Assembly: GCF_013328205.1 (NCBI RefSeq)
Contig: NZ_JABULH010000002.1
Location: 558,001 to 622,000, forward strand
DNA from: Sphingomonas hominis
GTDB taxonomy: Bacteria; Pseudomonadota; Alphaproteobacteria; Sphingomonadales; Sphingomonadaceae
DNA: 64,000 bases
Direction of reading: 5' to 3'
Positions 52,305 to 60,883 of the stretch are shown in pieces (the first letter of the stretch is position 1; every line of letters begins with the position of its first letter). The position numbers were made by a program, and so were the translations under genes. Below the pieces are notes generated by a model, which ran no database searches, was not told the DNA's origin, and saw only the letters and a list, made by a program, of their open reading frames with translations.

Positions 52305-52333
52305 CTATTGTCGCAAGCACGGCGCTTCGTCAA
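52305..52333 (-). promoter_or_regulatory. Possible tRNA-Trp promoter
   Basis: TTGACG (52333-52328) and, after 17 bp, CAATAG (52310-52305) on the minus strand, about 13 bp before the tRNA. The -10 match is poor. Confidence 0.35.
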
Positions 52334-52346
52334 CCACCGATCGTCG

Positions 52347-54701
52347 TCACGCCGCGCGCGCGTTGGTCGAGCCGCGACGGATCACCTCGCGCGCCTCGGC
52401 AACGGGTAGCGGACGGCCGAAATAATAGCCCTGGATGTTCGAGCAGCCGAGCTCGCGTACCATCGCAAGCTCGGCCTCGGTCTCGACGCCCTCGGCGGTG
52501 GTCGCCATGCCGAGGCTGCGTGCCAGCGCCACGACTGCGCGGATGATTGCCAGCGGCTCCGGAACACCCTTGGCGGCGGAAACGACGAAGCTGCGGTCGA
52601 TCTTGATCGACGAGAAGCGCGTGCGGCTGAGATAACCGAGCGAGGAATAACCCGTGCCGAAGTCGTCGAGACTGAGGCGTACGCCCAGGTCGAGCACCTG
52701 TTCGAGCACGCGCGTCGCCCCGGTGCCTTCGCGCATGAACACACCCTCGGTCACCTCCAGCTCGAGGCGGTGCGCGGGCAAGCGGCTCTGCACGAGCGCC
52801 GACGCGATTACCGTGACGAAATGAGGATTGGTGAGCTGCTCCGGCGACACATTCACTGCGACCCGCAGGTCACCCGGCCAGCGCGCCGCTTCCTCGCACG
52901 CGGTGCGCGCGACCCATTCGCCGATCGGCGAGATCAGCCGCGTTTCCTCGGCAATCGCGATGAACCGGTCGGGTCCGATCGATCCGAGCCGCGGGTGATT
53001 CCAGCGCAACAGCGCCTCGAACCCGCGCAGCGTGCCGGAGGCGGCTTCGACCACCGGCTGATAGTGTAACGCGAGCTGCCTGCGCTCGAGCGCCTGGCGC
53101 AGCTCCAGTTCGAGCACACGGCGTTCTTCGGCATCGGCGTGAAGCTGCGGCTCATAGGCGTGGAAGACGCCGCCGCCGCGATCCTTCGAGCGGTACAAGG
53201 CGAGATCGGCGGAGCGGATCAGCGTTTCCGCGGTGCGCCCGTCGCGCGGGCTGGTGGCGACACCGACCGATGCGCCGATGAACAACGTGTGCTGGTCAAC
53301 CTCGTACGGGCGCGACAGCGTGTCGATGATGGTGCGTGCGAGCCGTTCGACGCGCTGCGGGTCGGACGCGTCGCGCACCACGACCGCGAACTCATCGCCG
53401 CCCAATCGACCGATCAGTTCGTTGTCGCTCATCAACTGGCTTAACCGTTCGGACACGCGGCCCAGCAGGCGGTCGCCGATCGGGTGGCCGAGCGTATCGT
53501 TGACCGCCTTGAAGCGATCGAGGTCGATCATCATGAAGCCGGCACGCGAGCGCCAGCGCTCGGCATCGTCGAGCGCGCGCGACAGCGTCTCGTTGACGTG
53601 CAAGCGGTTGGGCAAGCCGGTCAGCGTGTCGAACCGCGCCATGCGATAGATCCGGTCGGCGGAGGCGCGCTGCTCGGTCACGTCGGAGCCGACGCCGCGA
53701 AAACCCAGGAACGTACCATCGGCGTCGTAGCGCGGGCTGGCGGCGATCTCCCACCAGCGCTCCTCGCCGTCGATGATGATCGGCAGCGCGAGATCGCGGA
53801 AACTCCCGCGCTGCTTCAGCTTCTCCGCCAACTGCCGCAGACCGGCTGAAAAGTTGCCAGCTTCCCAGGTCGGACCGGCGAGCACCTGGAGGAACGGCAT
53901 GCCGTTCATCGCATCGGGCGACAGGCGGCAGGCGTGCGCGAAGCGCGGGCTGGCGCGCACGATCCGACGGGCGGCATCGACTTCCCACAGCCAGTCGGCC
54001 CGCGAGTCTTCGAACTCACGCAGCAGCAGGCTGACCGTCTCGTCGCGCTCGCTCAGCGTCAGCTCCGACATGTGCAATGCAGCGAAGTTCCGCGCACGGA
54101 TCGCGGACGCGTAGATCAGTAAACCAGCGAACATCGTGGTCGCAGCCGCCGCGACATAAGCGTGTGAGAAGATCAGCGGGATCGCCACCGCAACCGCGAG
54201 CACGCCGATGAAGGCGAGCGTCGCGAGCATCAACGGTGACAGTGCGAGCGCCGCGGCGATCATCAGCACCGACAGCACCATCCACAATCCCAGCTCGGTC
54301 GGCGGCGCGGTGTAGCGCGCGAACAAGAGCGGAGCTGCGCCCCATGTCGCGGCGAGCGCGAGTCCATCGAACAAGGTGGTGCGAACGGTGTCGAGCGTGG
54401 CGGAGTTGCCGGAACGATCGGGCGTTCGCAGGCGCCGAAATGCGACAGCTACCGCTGCTGCAGCAAGCAATGCCGCCCAGACCAGAAGCTGCCACAAGGC
54501 AACGACGGGCGAGAGCATCATGACGACCAGCGCGGCGCCGATCAGATTAGCCGCCAGCAGGAACAAAGCGAGTTCACGGCCGGCCAGCAGTTGCGCGGCG
54601 CGGATACGGCCCCAGGTCTGCACGTCCTCGCCCTCGCGCAAGCCGAGCAGGGTGGCGACCGAGATAGGCGGCAGCGAGGAAGGGATCGGCGGCGTCGTCA
54701 C
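52347..54701 (-). CDS. Membrane GGDEF-EAL protein with PAS domain
   Basis: 784 residues. About five to six N-terminal membrane helices (about 45-200) form a MASE-like sensor region. Then a PAS domain (DWLWEVDAARRIVRASPRFAH; ERWWEIAASPRYDADGTFLGFRGVGSDVTEQ), GGDEF with the intact motif at 434-438 (RLGGDEFAVV), and EAL with E562-A-L plus NVSPEQL, EVTEGVFM, DDFGTGYSSL and IKIDRSFV. Both cyclic-di-GMP synthase and phosphodiesterase sites look functional, so the net activity is not predictable. Confidence 0.94.
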   Translation of the reverse strand: MTTPPIPSSLPPISVATLLGLREGEDVQTWGRIRAAQLLAGRELALFLLAANLIGAALVVMMLSPVVALWQLLVWAALLAAAAVAVAFRRLRTPDRSGNSATLDTVRTTLFDGLALAATWGAAPLLFARYTAPPTELGLWMVLSVLMIAAALALSPLMLATLAFIGVLAVAVAIPLIFSHAYVAAAATTMFAGLLIYASAIRARNFAALHMSELTLSERDETVSLLLREFEDSRADWLWEVDAARRIVRASPRFAHACRLSPDAMNGMPFLQVLAGPTWEAGNFSAGLRQLAEKLKQRGSFRDLALPIIIDGEERWWEIAASPRYDADGTFLGFRGVGSDVTEQRASADRIYRMARFDTLTGLPNRLHVNETLSRALDDAERWRSRAGFMMIDLDRFKAVNDTLGHPIGDRLLGRVSERLSQLMSDNELIGRLGGDEFAVVVRDASDPQRVERLARTIIDTLSRPYEVDQHTLFIGASVGVATSPRDGRTAETLIRSADLALYRSKDRGGGVFHAYEPQLHADAEERRVLELELRQALERRQLALHYQPVVEAASGTLRGFEALLRWNHPRLGSIGPDRFIAIAEETRLISPIGEWVARTACEEAARWPGDLRVAVNVSPEQLTNPHFVTVIASALVQSRLPAHRLELEVTEGVFMREGTGATRVLEQVLDLGVRLSLDDFGTGYSSLGYLSRTRFSSIKIDRSFVVSAAKGVPEPLAIIRAVVALARSLGMATTAEGVETEAELAMVRELGCSNIQGYYFGRPLPVAEAREVIRRGSTNARAA

Positions 54702-54781
54702 CCTTTGGGACTAGGCCGCCGCAGGTTGATTAATGGTTTAACCGACGTCCGATTGTTCGAAAGCTGCGGCGCACGGTTGGG

Positions 54782-56521
54782 TCAAGCGGCGATATCGTAC
54801 GGCTTGATCTCTCCGGCGAGATAAAGATTGCGCGCCTTCGCGCGGCTGAGCTTGCCCGAGCTGGTGCGGGGCAGGGTGCGCGGCGGGATCAGCTCCACGA
54901 CGCAGTTCATGCCGGTGACCGAGCGAACCCGGTCGCGGATCTCGTCGCGCAAGCGCGTGCGCTCGCCATCGTCCGAGCTGCGGCATTGCACCAGCACCGC
55001 GGGCGTTTCCTCGCCGCCAGGCGTGGTGATTGCAAAGGCGGCGATGTCGCCCGCCTTGAAACCGGGAAGCTGTTCCACCGCCCATTCAATATCTTGCGGC
55101 CAATGGTTGCGACCATTGATGATGATCATGTCCTTGGCGCGGCCGACGATGTAGATGTAGTCGTTCGACAAATACGCCATGTCGCCGGTGTCGAGCCAGC
55201 CGTCGACCAGGCAAGCGTCGGTCGCATCCTGATCGCGGAAATAGCCGACCATCACCGACGGGCCGCGACACCACAATTTGCCGATCGCGCCGTCGGGCAG
55301 CGGGGTGCCGTCCTCCTCGCGTACCACGACCTCCATGTCGCGCACCGGCTTGCCGCAATTGACGATCGCGCGGTAGCGTTGCGGGCGGTCCTCGCCGTGG
55401 CTCATGCCCGACAGCTCGGTTTCCTCGACCAGCTCGACGCGAATGCCCTCGCCCGGCGGCATCAGCGACACCGCCAGCGTCGCCTCGGCCAGGCCGTAGC
55501 TCGGCAAAAACGCGCTGGCCTTGAACCCGGCGCTGGCGAATGCGTCGACGAACGCCTGCATCACGTCCGGCCGGATCATGTCGGCACCGTTCCCCGCCAC
55601 GCGCCAGCGCGACAGGTCGAAGCGGTCGGACGCCTTGGTCTGGCTCGAAATGCGGCGCGCGCAGATATCGTAGCCGAAGGTCGGCGAGTAGGAGAGGGTG
55701 GTGCCTGCGTTGCGGCTGACGAGGTCGAGCCACGACAGCGGACGACGCGCGAAATCCTCGGTCTTCAGGTAATCGGTCGATACCTGGTTCGCCATCGGGG
55801 ACAGGAAGCAGCCGACCAGTCCCATGTCGTGGTACCACGGCAGCCACGACACGCAGCGGTCGTCCGCCGCGATCTGCATGCCGTGCGCGTGCGCGGCGAG
55901 ATTGCTCAGCAACGCGCGATGCGTGATCGCGACGCCGTGCGGGAAGCGCGTCGAACCGCTCGAATATTGCAGGTAGCAGATGTCGTCCGCGCTCGCCGTC
56001 GGCAGCGTGACCGGTTCGGCCGGCCGCGCGAGCAGTTCGCTCCAGTCGACGCCCGTCACGCCTTGCGCGTCCGCCGCCGCCCCTGCCATCTGGTCGAGTT
56101 CGGTCGGGAAGATCAGCATGCGCGGGTCGCAGCTCGATAGCTGATTGCGCAACTGGTCGATGTACGAGTCGCGCCCGCCGAACGAGGTCGGCAGCGGCAG
56201 CGGCACCGGCCACGCACCCGCCAGCACGGTGCCGAAGAACAACTGCGCGAACTCGGCACTCGTCTCGGCCACCAAGGCGACGCGGTCGCCGGGCACGATC
56301 CCGGCGGCGATCAAGCGATAAGCGGCGGCGCGCGCATCGTCGCGCAACTGCGCGTACGAATAGACGCGGACCAGTGTCGCGCGCGCGTCGTGGAAGTTCA
56401 GCCCGCGCGCGCCGCTCGCCGCATAGTCCAATGCTTCGCCCAACGTGCCGAAATCGGAGAACCGGCGCGGCAGCGCATCGGCAGTCGGCGTCGGCTGGAG
56501 CGGGGCGAGGTCACTGGTCAT
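54782..56521 (-). CDS. Fatty-acyl-AMP ligase (FAAL-type)
   Basis: 579 residues of the adenylate-forming superfamily: P-loop YLQYSSGSTRFPHGVAITH, substrate region WLPWYHDMGLVGCF, PSYGLAEATLAVSL, GWLDTGDMAYL and the hinge/C-domain GRAKDMIIINGRNHWPQDIEW. RNHWPQDIEW and LPSYGLAEATLAV are closer to FAALs, which load acyl-AMP onto an acyl carrier protein, than to acyl-CoA ligases. No acyl carrier, PKS or NRPS gene lies near it. It may serve a lipid pathway elsewhere in the genome. Confidence 0.87.
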   Translation of the reverse strand: MTSDLAPLQPTPTADALPRRFSDFGTLGEALDYAASGARGLNFHDARATLVRVYSYAQLRDDARAAAYRLIAAGIVPGDRVALVAETSAEFAQLFFGTVLAGAWPVPLPLPTSFGGRDSYIDQLRNQLSSCDPRMLIFPTELDQMAGAAADAQGVTGVDWSELLARPAEPVTLPTASADDICYLQYSSGSTRFPHGVAITHRALLSNLAAHAHGMQIAADDRCVSWLPWYHDMGLVGCFLSPMANQVSTDYLKTEDFARRPLSWLDLVSRNAGTTLSYSPTFGYDICARRISSQTKASDRFDLSRWRVAGNGADMIRPDVMQAFVDAFASAGFKASAFLPSYGLAEATLAVSLMPPGEGIRVELVEETELSGMSHGEDRPQRYRAIVNCGKPVRDMEVVVREEDGTPLPDGAIGKLWCRGPSVMVGYFRDQDATDACLVDGWLDTGDMAYLSNDYIYIVGRAKDMIIINGRNHWPQDIEWAVEQLPGFKAGDIAAFAITTPGGEETPAVLVQCRSSDDGERTRLRDEIRDRVRSVTGMNCVVELIPPRTLPRTSSGKLSRAKARNLYLAGEIKPYDIAA

Positions 56522-56578
56522 TCACGTTGGTCCTGTCGCGGCGCCTTCGCGCACGTGCATGGATCATGAGCGGGGTTC

Positions 56579-57247
56579 ATGAGCGGGCGGCTAAACCCGA
56601 ACGTTCAAAATCCTTCTTTACTGTGGCACAATCAAGGCGTGGACGGTTCATCGAACAACAGGCGATCATCGCGTGCGCGAACGGGTGATGACGACACGCG
56701 CGACGATCGATCGCGCCGGGCGGGCGGCGCACGCGAACGCCGCACCGTTCCGCCTTTGACCGCCGTGTCGCTCGAAGGATTGGCGCTCCGGTACGTTGAA
56801 CGGTTCGCGACGACGCGCGGCAAGTTGAGCGATTATCTGCGGCGCAAGATCCGCGAGCGTGGCTGGGAAGGCGAGGCGGCGGACGTTACCGCGCTCGCCG
56901 AACGGTTCGCAGAGCGAGGCTATGTCGACGATCGGGCGTACGCCGAGATGAAGACCGCCTCGCTCGCGCGTCGCGGGTTCGGCGAACGCCGCATTTCGGC
57001 CGCGCTGCACGCTGCGCGGGTCGAGGCGAACGATGCGGCCGAGGCGGTGGAGCAGGTACGCGACGGCGCGTTCGAGCAGGCCATGGCGTTCGCGCGGCGC
57101 AAGCGGATCGGACCGTTTGCGCGCCATCCGGTCGACGACGATCAACGGCGCAAGCAACTCGCCGCGATGCTGCGCGCGGGACATTCGTTCACGCTGGCGA
57201 ACAAAATTGTACGATCATGTGCCGATCCCGACGGGAACGACGATTGA
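56579..57247 (+). CDS. recX: RecX-family regulatory protein
   Basis: 222 residues from the first ATG. The conserved part starts near residue 60: [68 protein letters not shown], fitting the tandem three-helix RecX fold that modulates RecA filaments. The N-terminal 55 residues are basic and unlike other RecX proteins; a GTG at 56639 would shorten it. recA is not adjacent. The start is therefore uncertain. Confidence 0.85.
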   Translation: MSGRLNPNVQNPSLLWHNQGVDGSSNNRRSSRARTGDDDTRDDRSRRAGGARERRTVPPLTAVSLEGLALRYVERFATTRGKLSDYLRRKIRERGWEGEAADVTALAERFAERGYVDDRAYAEMKTASLARRGFGERRISAALHAARVEANDAAEAVEQVRDGAFEQAMAFARRKRIGPFARHPVDDDQRRKQLAAMLRAGHSFTLANKIVRSCADPDGNDD

Positions 57248-57323
57248 CGCGAGCGTTAATAGGCTGAATCATTGTGCGGCGCATGATCGTCGCTGTGCAT
57301 GCGAAGGGGAGTTCGAACAAACG

Positions 57324-57938
57324 GTGCCGGAAGGAACGCCCTTGGCCGATGGCAGGGACGAGCACGCACGTGTCCTCGGCGACGCGGGCGAGGCTTTGAC
57401 CGTTTCCGGTACGTTGAAATGGTTCGACGCGACGCGTGGCTTCGGGTTCCTGGTCGCGGACGACGAGCGGATCGGTGACGTGCTGATCCACTTCAGCGTG
57501 TTGCAGCAACATGGGCGTCGCACATTACCTGAGGGCACGCGGATGGACGTGTCCGCCATCCAGCGCGCGCGCGGTTATCAGGCGACGGCTGTGCACGAGA
57601 TCGACGTGGCCGCTGCGGCAAGCGTGGTGCGCGACCGCGATCGCGACCGGATCGATCCGGAGCATGCGGTGGACGATGCCGGCGACTGGCAGGGCGTAGT
57701 CGTAAAATGGTTCAACCGGCTGAAGGGCTACGGCTTTCTCGTCCGTGACGATGCGCCTGGCGACATCTTCGTGCACATGGAAACGCTGCGCCGTGCCGGC
57801 GTCGCCGAGGTCGAGCCCGACCAGCCGTTGCTCGCGCGGATCGTCGACGGGCGCAAGGGGCCGCTCGCGGTGGCGGTCGCGGTGCCGGACGGGGGTGAGG
57901 TGGTTTACCCCGTTGAAGCGGGCGCGCGCGACGGGTAA
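57324..57938 (+). CDS. Two-domain cold-shock protein
   Basis: 204 residues with two cold-shock OB domains. Domain 1: [16 protein letters not shown] ... [10 protein letters not shown]. Domain 2: [18 protein letters not shown] ... [10 protein letters not shown]. Both keep RNP1 (GFGF, GYGF) and RNP2 (VLIHF, IFVHM) aromatic residues for nucleic-acid binding. A charged linker of about 40 residues separates them. The start is unsure: GTG 57324, or TTG 57342 with GGAAGGA upstream. Twin-CSD proteins are common in alphaproteobacteria. It follows recX by 76 bp. Confidence 0.85.
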   Translation: MPEGTPLADGRDEHARVLGDAGEALTVSGTLKWFDATRGFGFLVADDERIGDVLIHFSVLQQHGRRTLPEGTRMDVSAIQRARGYQATAVHEIDVAAAASVVRDRDRDRIDPEHAVDDAGDWQGVVVKWFNRLKGYGFLVRDDAPGDIFVHMETLRRAGVAEVEPDQPLLARIVDGRKGPLAVAVAVPDGGEVVYPVEAGARDG

Positions 57939-57949
57939 GCGGGCCAGCG

Positions 57950-58345
57950 ATGGGCATCAATCTCAATCCGTTCACCTGGTGGAACGGCGCAACGATCGGC
58001 ACGATGATCTACGGCCTGCGCGGCAAGCGTCAGGTCGGCGAGGACGCGCTGGGCAACACCTATTGGGAAGGTGGCACCACGCCGCAGGGAACCACGCGGC
58101 GCTGGGTGATCTACCAGGGTGCGAACGATACCAGCCGGGTGCCACCCGATTGGTTCAGCTGGCTGCACCATCAGATCGCCGACGTGCCCGACCAGTCGCT
58201 GCCCGCGCCGCGCCAGTGGCAGAAGCCTGCCGTGCCCAACATGACCGGCACCGCGCTGGCCTATCGCCCTTCGGGCGCGCTCGAGAAGGGCGGTAATCGT
58301 GCCTCTGCCACCGGCGATTACGAGGCGTGGAGCCCCGACGCGTGA
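57950..58345 (+). CDS. NADH dehydrogenase accessory subunit NDUFA12-like
   Basis: 131 residues: FTWWNGATIGTMIYGLRGKRQVGEDALGNTYWEGG and RRWVIYQGANDTSRVPPDWFSWLHHQ are the B17.2/NDUFA12 signature. This is a supernumerary complex I subunit shared by mitochondria and alphaproteobacteria. It binds at the peripheral arm and helps stabilise the N/Q module junction. The main nuo operon is elsewhere. Its stop overlaps the next start (GTGA). Confidence 0.93.
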   Translation: MGINLNPFTWWNGATIGTMIYGLRGKRQVGEDALGNTYWEGGTTPQGTTRRWVIYQGANDTSRVPPDWFSWLHHQIADVPDQSLPAPRQWQKPAVPNMTGTALAYRPSGALEKGGNRASATGDYEAWSPDA

Positions 58346-59007
58346 GGCGCGCGGCCGCGGTCGGCGGCCTGGCGGTGCTTGCGGCGGGTGGCGGCGCGGT
58401 GTGGTACGGCATCGACCACAGCCTGATCGGCGCGCCGGTCGTCGCGCGCGCGACGGTGAGTCGCCCCGTGCCTAACGCATCGCGGCGTTCGGCACCTGAG
58501 GAGGTCGCGAACGGCGCTTCCGACGTGGTCGAGACGGTGAAGGATGCAGCGGTCGACGCGGGCACCACGCCGATGAACCAGCGCGTTGCGGTGCTCGGCC
58601 TGCTCAACAAGCGGAACGGCGTCAGCCGCGACCTGACGCTCAAGCCGGGACAAGCGGTGCGCGTCGGCGACGTCGTGGTGCGAATGTCGGCGTGCGAGCA
58701 GACCGCGCCGTGGGAGCAGCAGACGCTGACCGGCGCGTTCGTGCAATTGGACGTGCAGAATGTCGAGCGGCGCTGGCAGCGCGTCTTCTCGGGCTGGCTC
58801 TACAAGGAGCGGCCGCAGCTCAACGTCGTGCTGCACCCGATCTACGACGTGTGGACCAAAAGTTGCGCGATGAGCTTCCCTGGCACCGAGCCTGTCGCCG
58901 CGCCGTTGCCCGCCGCCAAGCGGTCGAGCGCGCCGAAATCGGCTCGGTCGTCGCTGCCCAACGAAGCCGATGACACGCCGAGCGCGGCGGTCAACAACGC
59001 CTTATAA
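58342..59007 (+). CDS. DUF2155 protein, signal-anchored
   Basis: 221 residues. N-terminal hydrophobic segment (AAAVGGLAVLAAGGGAVWYG), then the DUF2155 domain: VAVLGLLNKRNGVSRDLTLKPGQAVRVGDVVVRMSACEQTAPWE and FSGWLYKERPQLNVVLHPIYDVWTKSCA, with paired cysteines likely forming a disulfide. The family usually sits next to NDUFA12, as here. The GTG at 58342 shares bases with the upstream stop. Its last 166 bases overlap the convergent aat gene. Confidence 0.87.
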   Translation: MRRAAAVGGLAVLAAGGGAVWYGIDHSLIGAPVVARATVSRPVPNASRRSAPEEVANGASDVVETVKDAAVDAGTTPMNQRVAVLGLLNKRNGVSRDLTLKPGQAVRVGDVVVRMSACEQTAPWEQQTLTGAFVQLDVQNVERRWQRVFSGWLYKERPQLNVVLHPIYDVWTKSCAMSFPGTEPVAAPLPAAKRSSAPKSARSSLPNEADDTPSAAVNNAL

Positions 59008-59552
59008 GCGCTGCGGCTGATCTCCACCGCGCCAAGCGAGGCGAGGTGATCGGTCATGAACTGGCAGTCGAGCAAGGCATAGCCGCCGGCGCGCAGACGC
59101 GCGACCAGCGCGGCGATCGCGACCTTGGATGCGTTGGTGGCGCGGCTCACCATGCTCTCGCCGAAAAAGGCGCGGCCGATCGATAGGCCGTACAGGCCGC
59201 CGACCAGTTCGTCGCCCAGCCAGCATTCCACCGAGTGTGCATGTCCCATCGCGTGCAATTGGCCGAACGCGTGTTCGATCGACTCGTTGATCCACGTCTC
59301 GGGTCTGTCGGCGGCACTTTCGGCGCATAAGCGCAGGATCTGCTCGAACGCGCGATCGCTGGTGACGCGGAAGCGATCGGCGACCAGAACCTTGCGCAAC
59401 GAGCGCGACAGGTGGAAGCGGTCGAGCGGCAGGATCGCGCGGCGGCGTGGTTCGACCCAGTAGACGCTGTCCGCATCGCGGCTGTCCGCCATCGGGAACA
59501 CGCCCACCGAATAGGCACCAAGCAGTAGGGCGGGATCGAGCCGCTGCACCAT
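58842..59552 (-). CDS. aat: Leucyl/phenylalanyl-tRNA--protein transferase
   Basis: 236 residues from ATG 59552, which shares an A with the stop of the ParA-like gene (TGATG). It transfers Leu or Phe from aminoacyl-tRNA to N-terminal Arg/Lys for the N-degron pathway. Motifs: LLGAYSVGVFPMADSRD, VYWVEPRRRAILPLDRFHLSRSLRK, GHAHSVECWLGDELVGGLYGLSIGRAFFGESMVS, LLDCQFMTDHLASLGAVEISR. The C-terminal tail of about 55 residues is translated through the end of the DUF2155 gene on the other strand. Confidence 0.93.
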   Translation of the reverse strand: MVQRLDPALLLGAYSVGVFPMADSRDADSVYWVEPRRRAILPLDRFHLSRSLRKVLVADRFRVTSDRAFEQILRLCAESAADRPETWINESIEHAFGQLHAMGHAHSVECWLGDELVGGLYGLSIGRAFFGESMVSRATNASKVAIAALVARLRAGGYALLDCQFMTDHLASLGAVEISRSAYKALLTAALGVSSASLGSDDRADFGALDRLAAGNGAATGSVPGKLIAQLLVHTS

Positions 59553-60259
59553 CACGCGAGCCGTTTCTCGATTCTGGTCCACAATTCGGCAAAGGCGATC
59601 GCCGCAACCGAGCGTGGGGCGATCGCGCCCAGGCAGCGCCGGCTGGTGGCGGCGCTCTCGACCGCGCTCGCCATTGGAATGATCGGCCAGTCGGGATGGC
59701 GTGCCAGCGCGTCGGCGTGGAGTGCGCGTCGGCGATCGACCATGACGTGGACCGGCAGCGTGCGCGTGCGCCCGCCCAGGTGCCGGTCGACCTCGACCCA
59801 GGCGCGCTCGGACAAGGCCGAGGGAACGACGGGCACGACGATCAGGTCGGCGGCGCGCGCAACTTGATCCGCGGTTTCGGTCAGCCCGGGCGGGCAGTCG
59901 AGCAGCACGCGGTCGTGATCGCCCAATTCGTCCAGCAGTCGTTCGAGCCGACGCTTCTTGGCCAAAGTGCGGAACAGGTGATTGAGATCGCGCAACGACG
60001 CGTCGGCGGGCAGCAGGTCGAGCCGCTCGACCGGCGTGACGCGGATCAGCCGCGCGGGCGGCACGTGGCGCGCGAACACGGCATGCGCGCGCTCACCACC
60101 GCCATCCTCGCCGAGCATCCAGCTCGATGCGGCCTGCGGATCGAGGTCCCATAGCAAGGTGCGCCGCGACGACAGGGTCGCGGCGCACCAGGCCAGGTTG
60201 ACGGCGAGCGTCGATTTGCCGACGCCGCCTTTCAGGCTGTAGATCGCAATCGTCGCCAT
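59552..60259 (-). CDS. ParA-family ATPase
   Basis: 235 residues. Deviant Walker A KGGVGKST (10-17), Walker B-type DLDPQ and LLDCPPGL, all of the ParA/Soj/MinD group. No DNA-binding N-terminal domain and no parB nearby, so it is an orphan like many chromosomal members with cargo- or pole-positioning roles. It ends overlapping the aat start. Confidence 0.9.
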   Translation of the reverse strand: MATIAIYSLKGGVGKSTLAVNLAWCAATLSSRRTLLWDLDPQAASSWMLGEDGGGERAHAVFARHVPPARLIRVTPVERLDLLPADASLRDLNHLFRTLAKKRRLERLLDELGDHDRVLLDCPPGLTETADQVARAADLIVVPVVPSALSERAWVEVDRHLGGRTRTLPVHVMVDRRRALHADALARHPDWPIIPMASAVESAATSRRCLGAIAPRSVAAIAFAELWTRIEKRLA

Positions 60260-60331
60260 GGCAGCGTCAGGCTAAGCTGCTCGCTCCGCCATGACAACGG
60301 CCACAATGGTCCCGATTTGACGGAACCCTGC

Positions 60332-60718
60332 TTAGGCGTGGCAGGCGAGCGCGCCCTTGCCGGGCTGGGTCAACGCGACCGCAGTGGTGTTGCCGGTCAT
60401 CGACCAACCGCCCTCGGCGGTCAGCGGCTTGCCGGCCTCGGCGCTCTTCAGCACGGTCGGCGTTCCATCCTTGGCGGTGCGCACCACCGCCTGCTTGTCG
60501 CCCTGGAAGAAGGTGACGTAGACGAGGCTGCCGTCCTTGCAGCGCATCGTCTTGTCGGCCTTGATCGCGGGCGGCAGCTCGACCGGTGCGGCCTTGGCGA
60601 GGTTGGCAGCCATAGGATCGGGGTTCATGTCGACCACTTCGGGGCTCGACTGCGAATTGCATGCCGCGAGCGCTAACAGAGCGGTGGCGGCGAGCGGGGG
60701 GAGGAGGCGGGTTACCAT
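60332..60718 (-). CDS. Small lipoprotein with an MliC-like domain
   Basis: 128 residues. Signal MVTRLLPPLAATALLALAAC with lipobox (C20), a linker, then a beta-rich domain framed by two cysteines: MRCKDGSLVYVTFFQGDKQAVV ... EGGWSMTGNTTAVALTQPGKGALACHA. The C....YVTF....A.V....L..GG..W.....A.L pattern resembles lysozyme inhibitors of the MliC/PliC type. That assignment is inference; the lipoprotein signal is clear. Confidence 0.72.
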   Translation of the reverse strand: MVTRLLPPLAATALLALAACNSQSSPEVVDMNPDPMAANLAKAAPVELPPAIKADKTMRCKDGSLVYVTFFQGDKQAVVRTAKDGTPTVLKSAEAGKPLTAEGGWSMTGNTTAVALTQPGKGALACHA

Positions 60719-60883
60719 AACGCGGCGGCGCTTCGCGCATGCGCAAAAGCGCGTCAAGTCTCTGCTGCGATGCGACACGATGAGACGTACGGCGGCAAGG
60801 TTCGCGGTCGCCCCGGCAATGCTTTGGCGCCGCAAAGCCGCGCTTGCTTGCGGGCGGCGGGGTGGACCCCCTATGTCGTCGCG

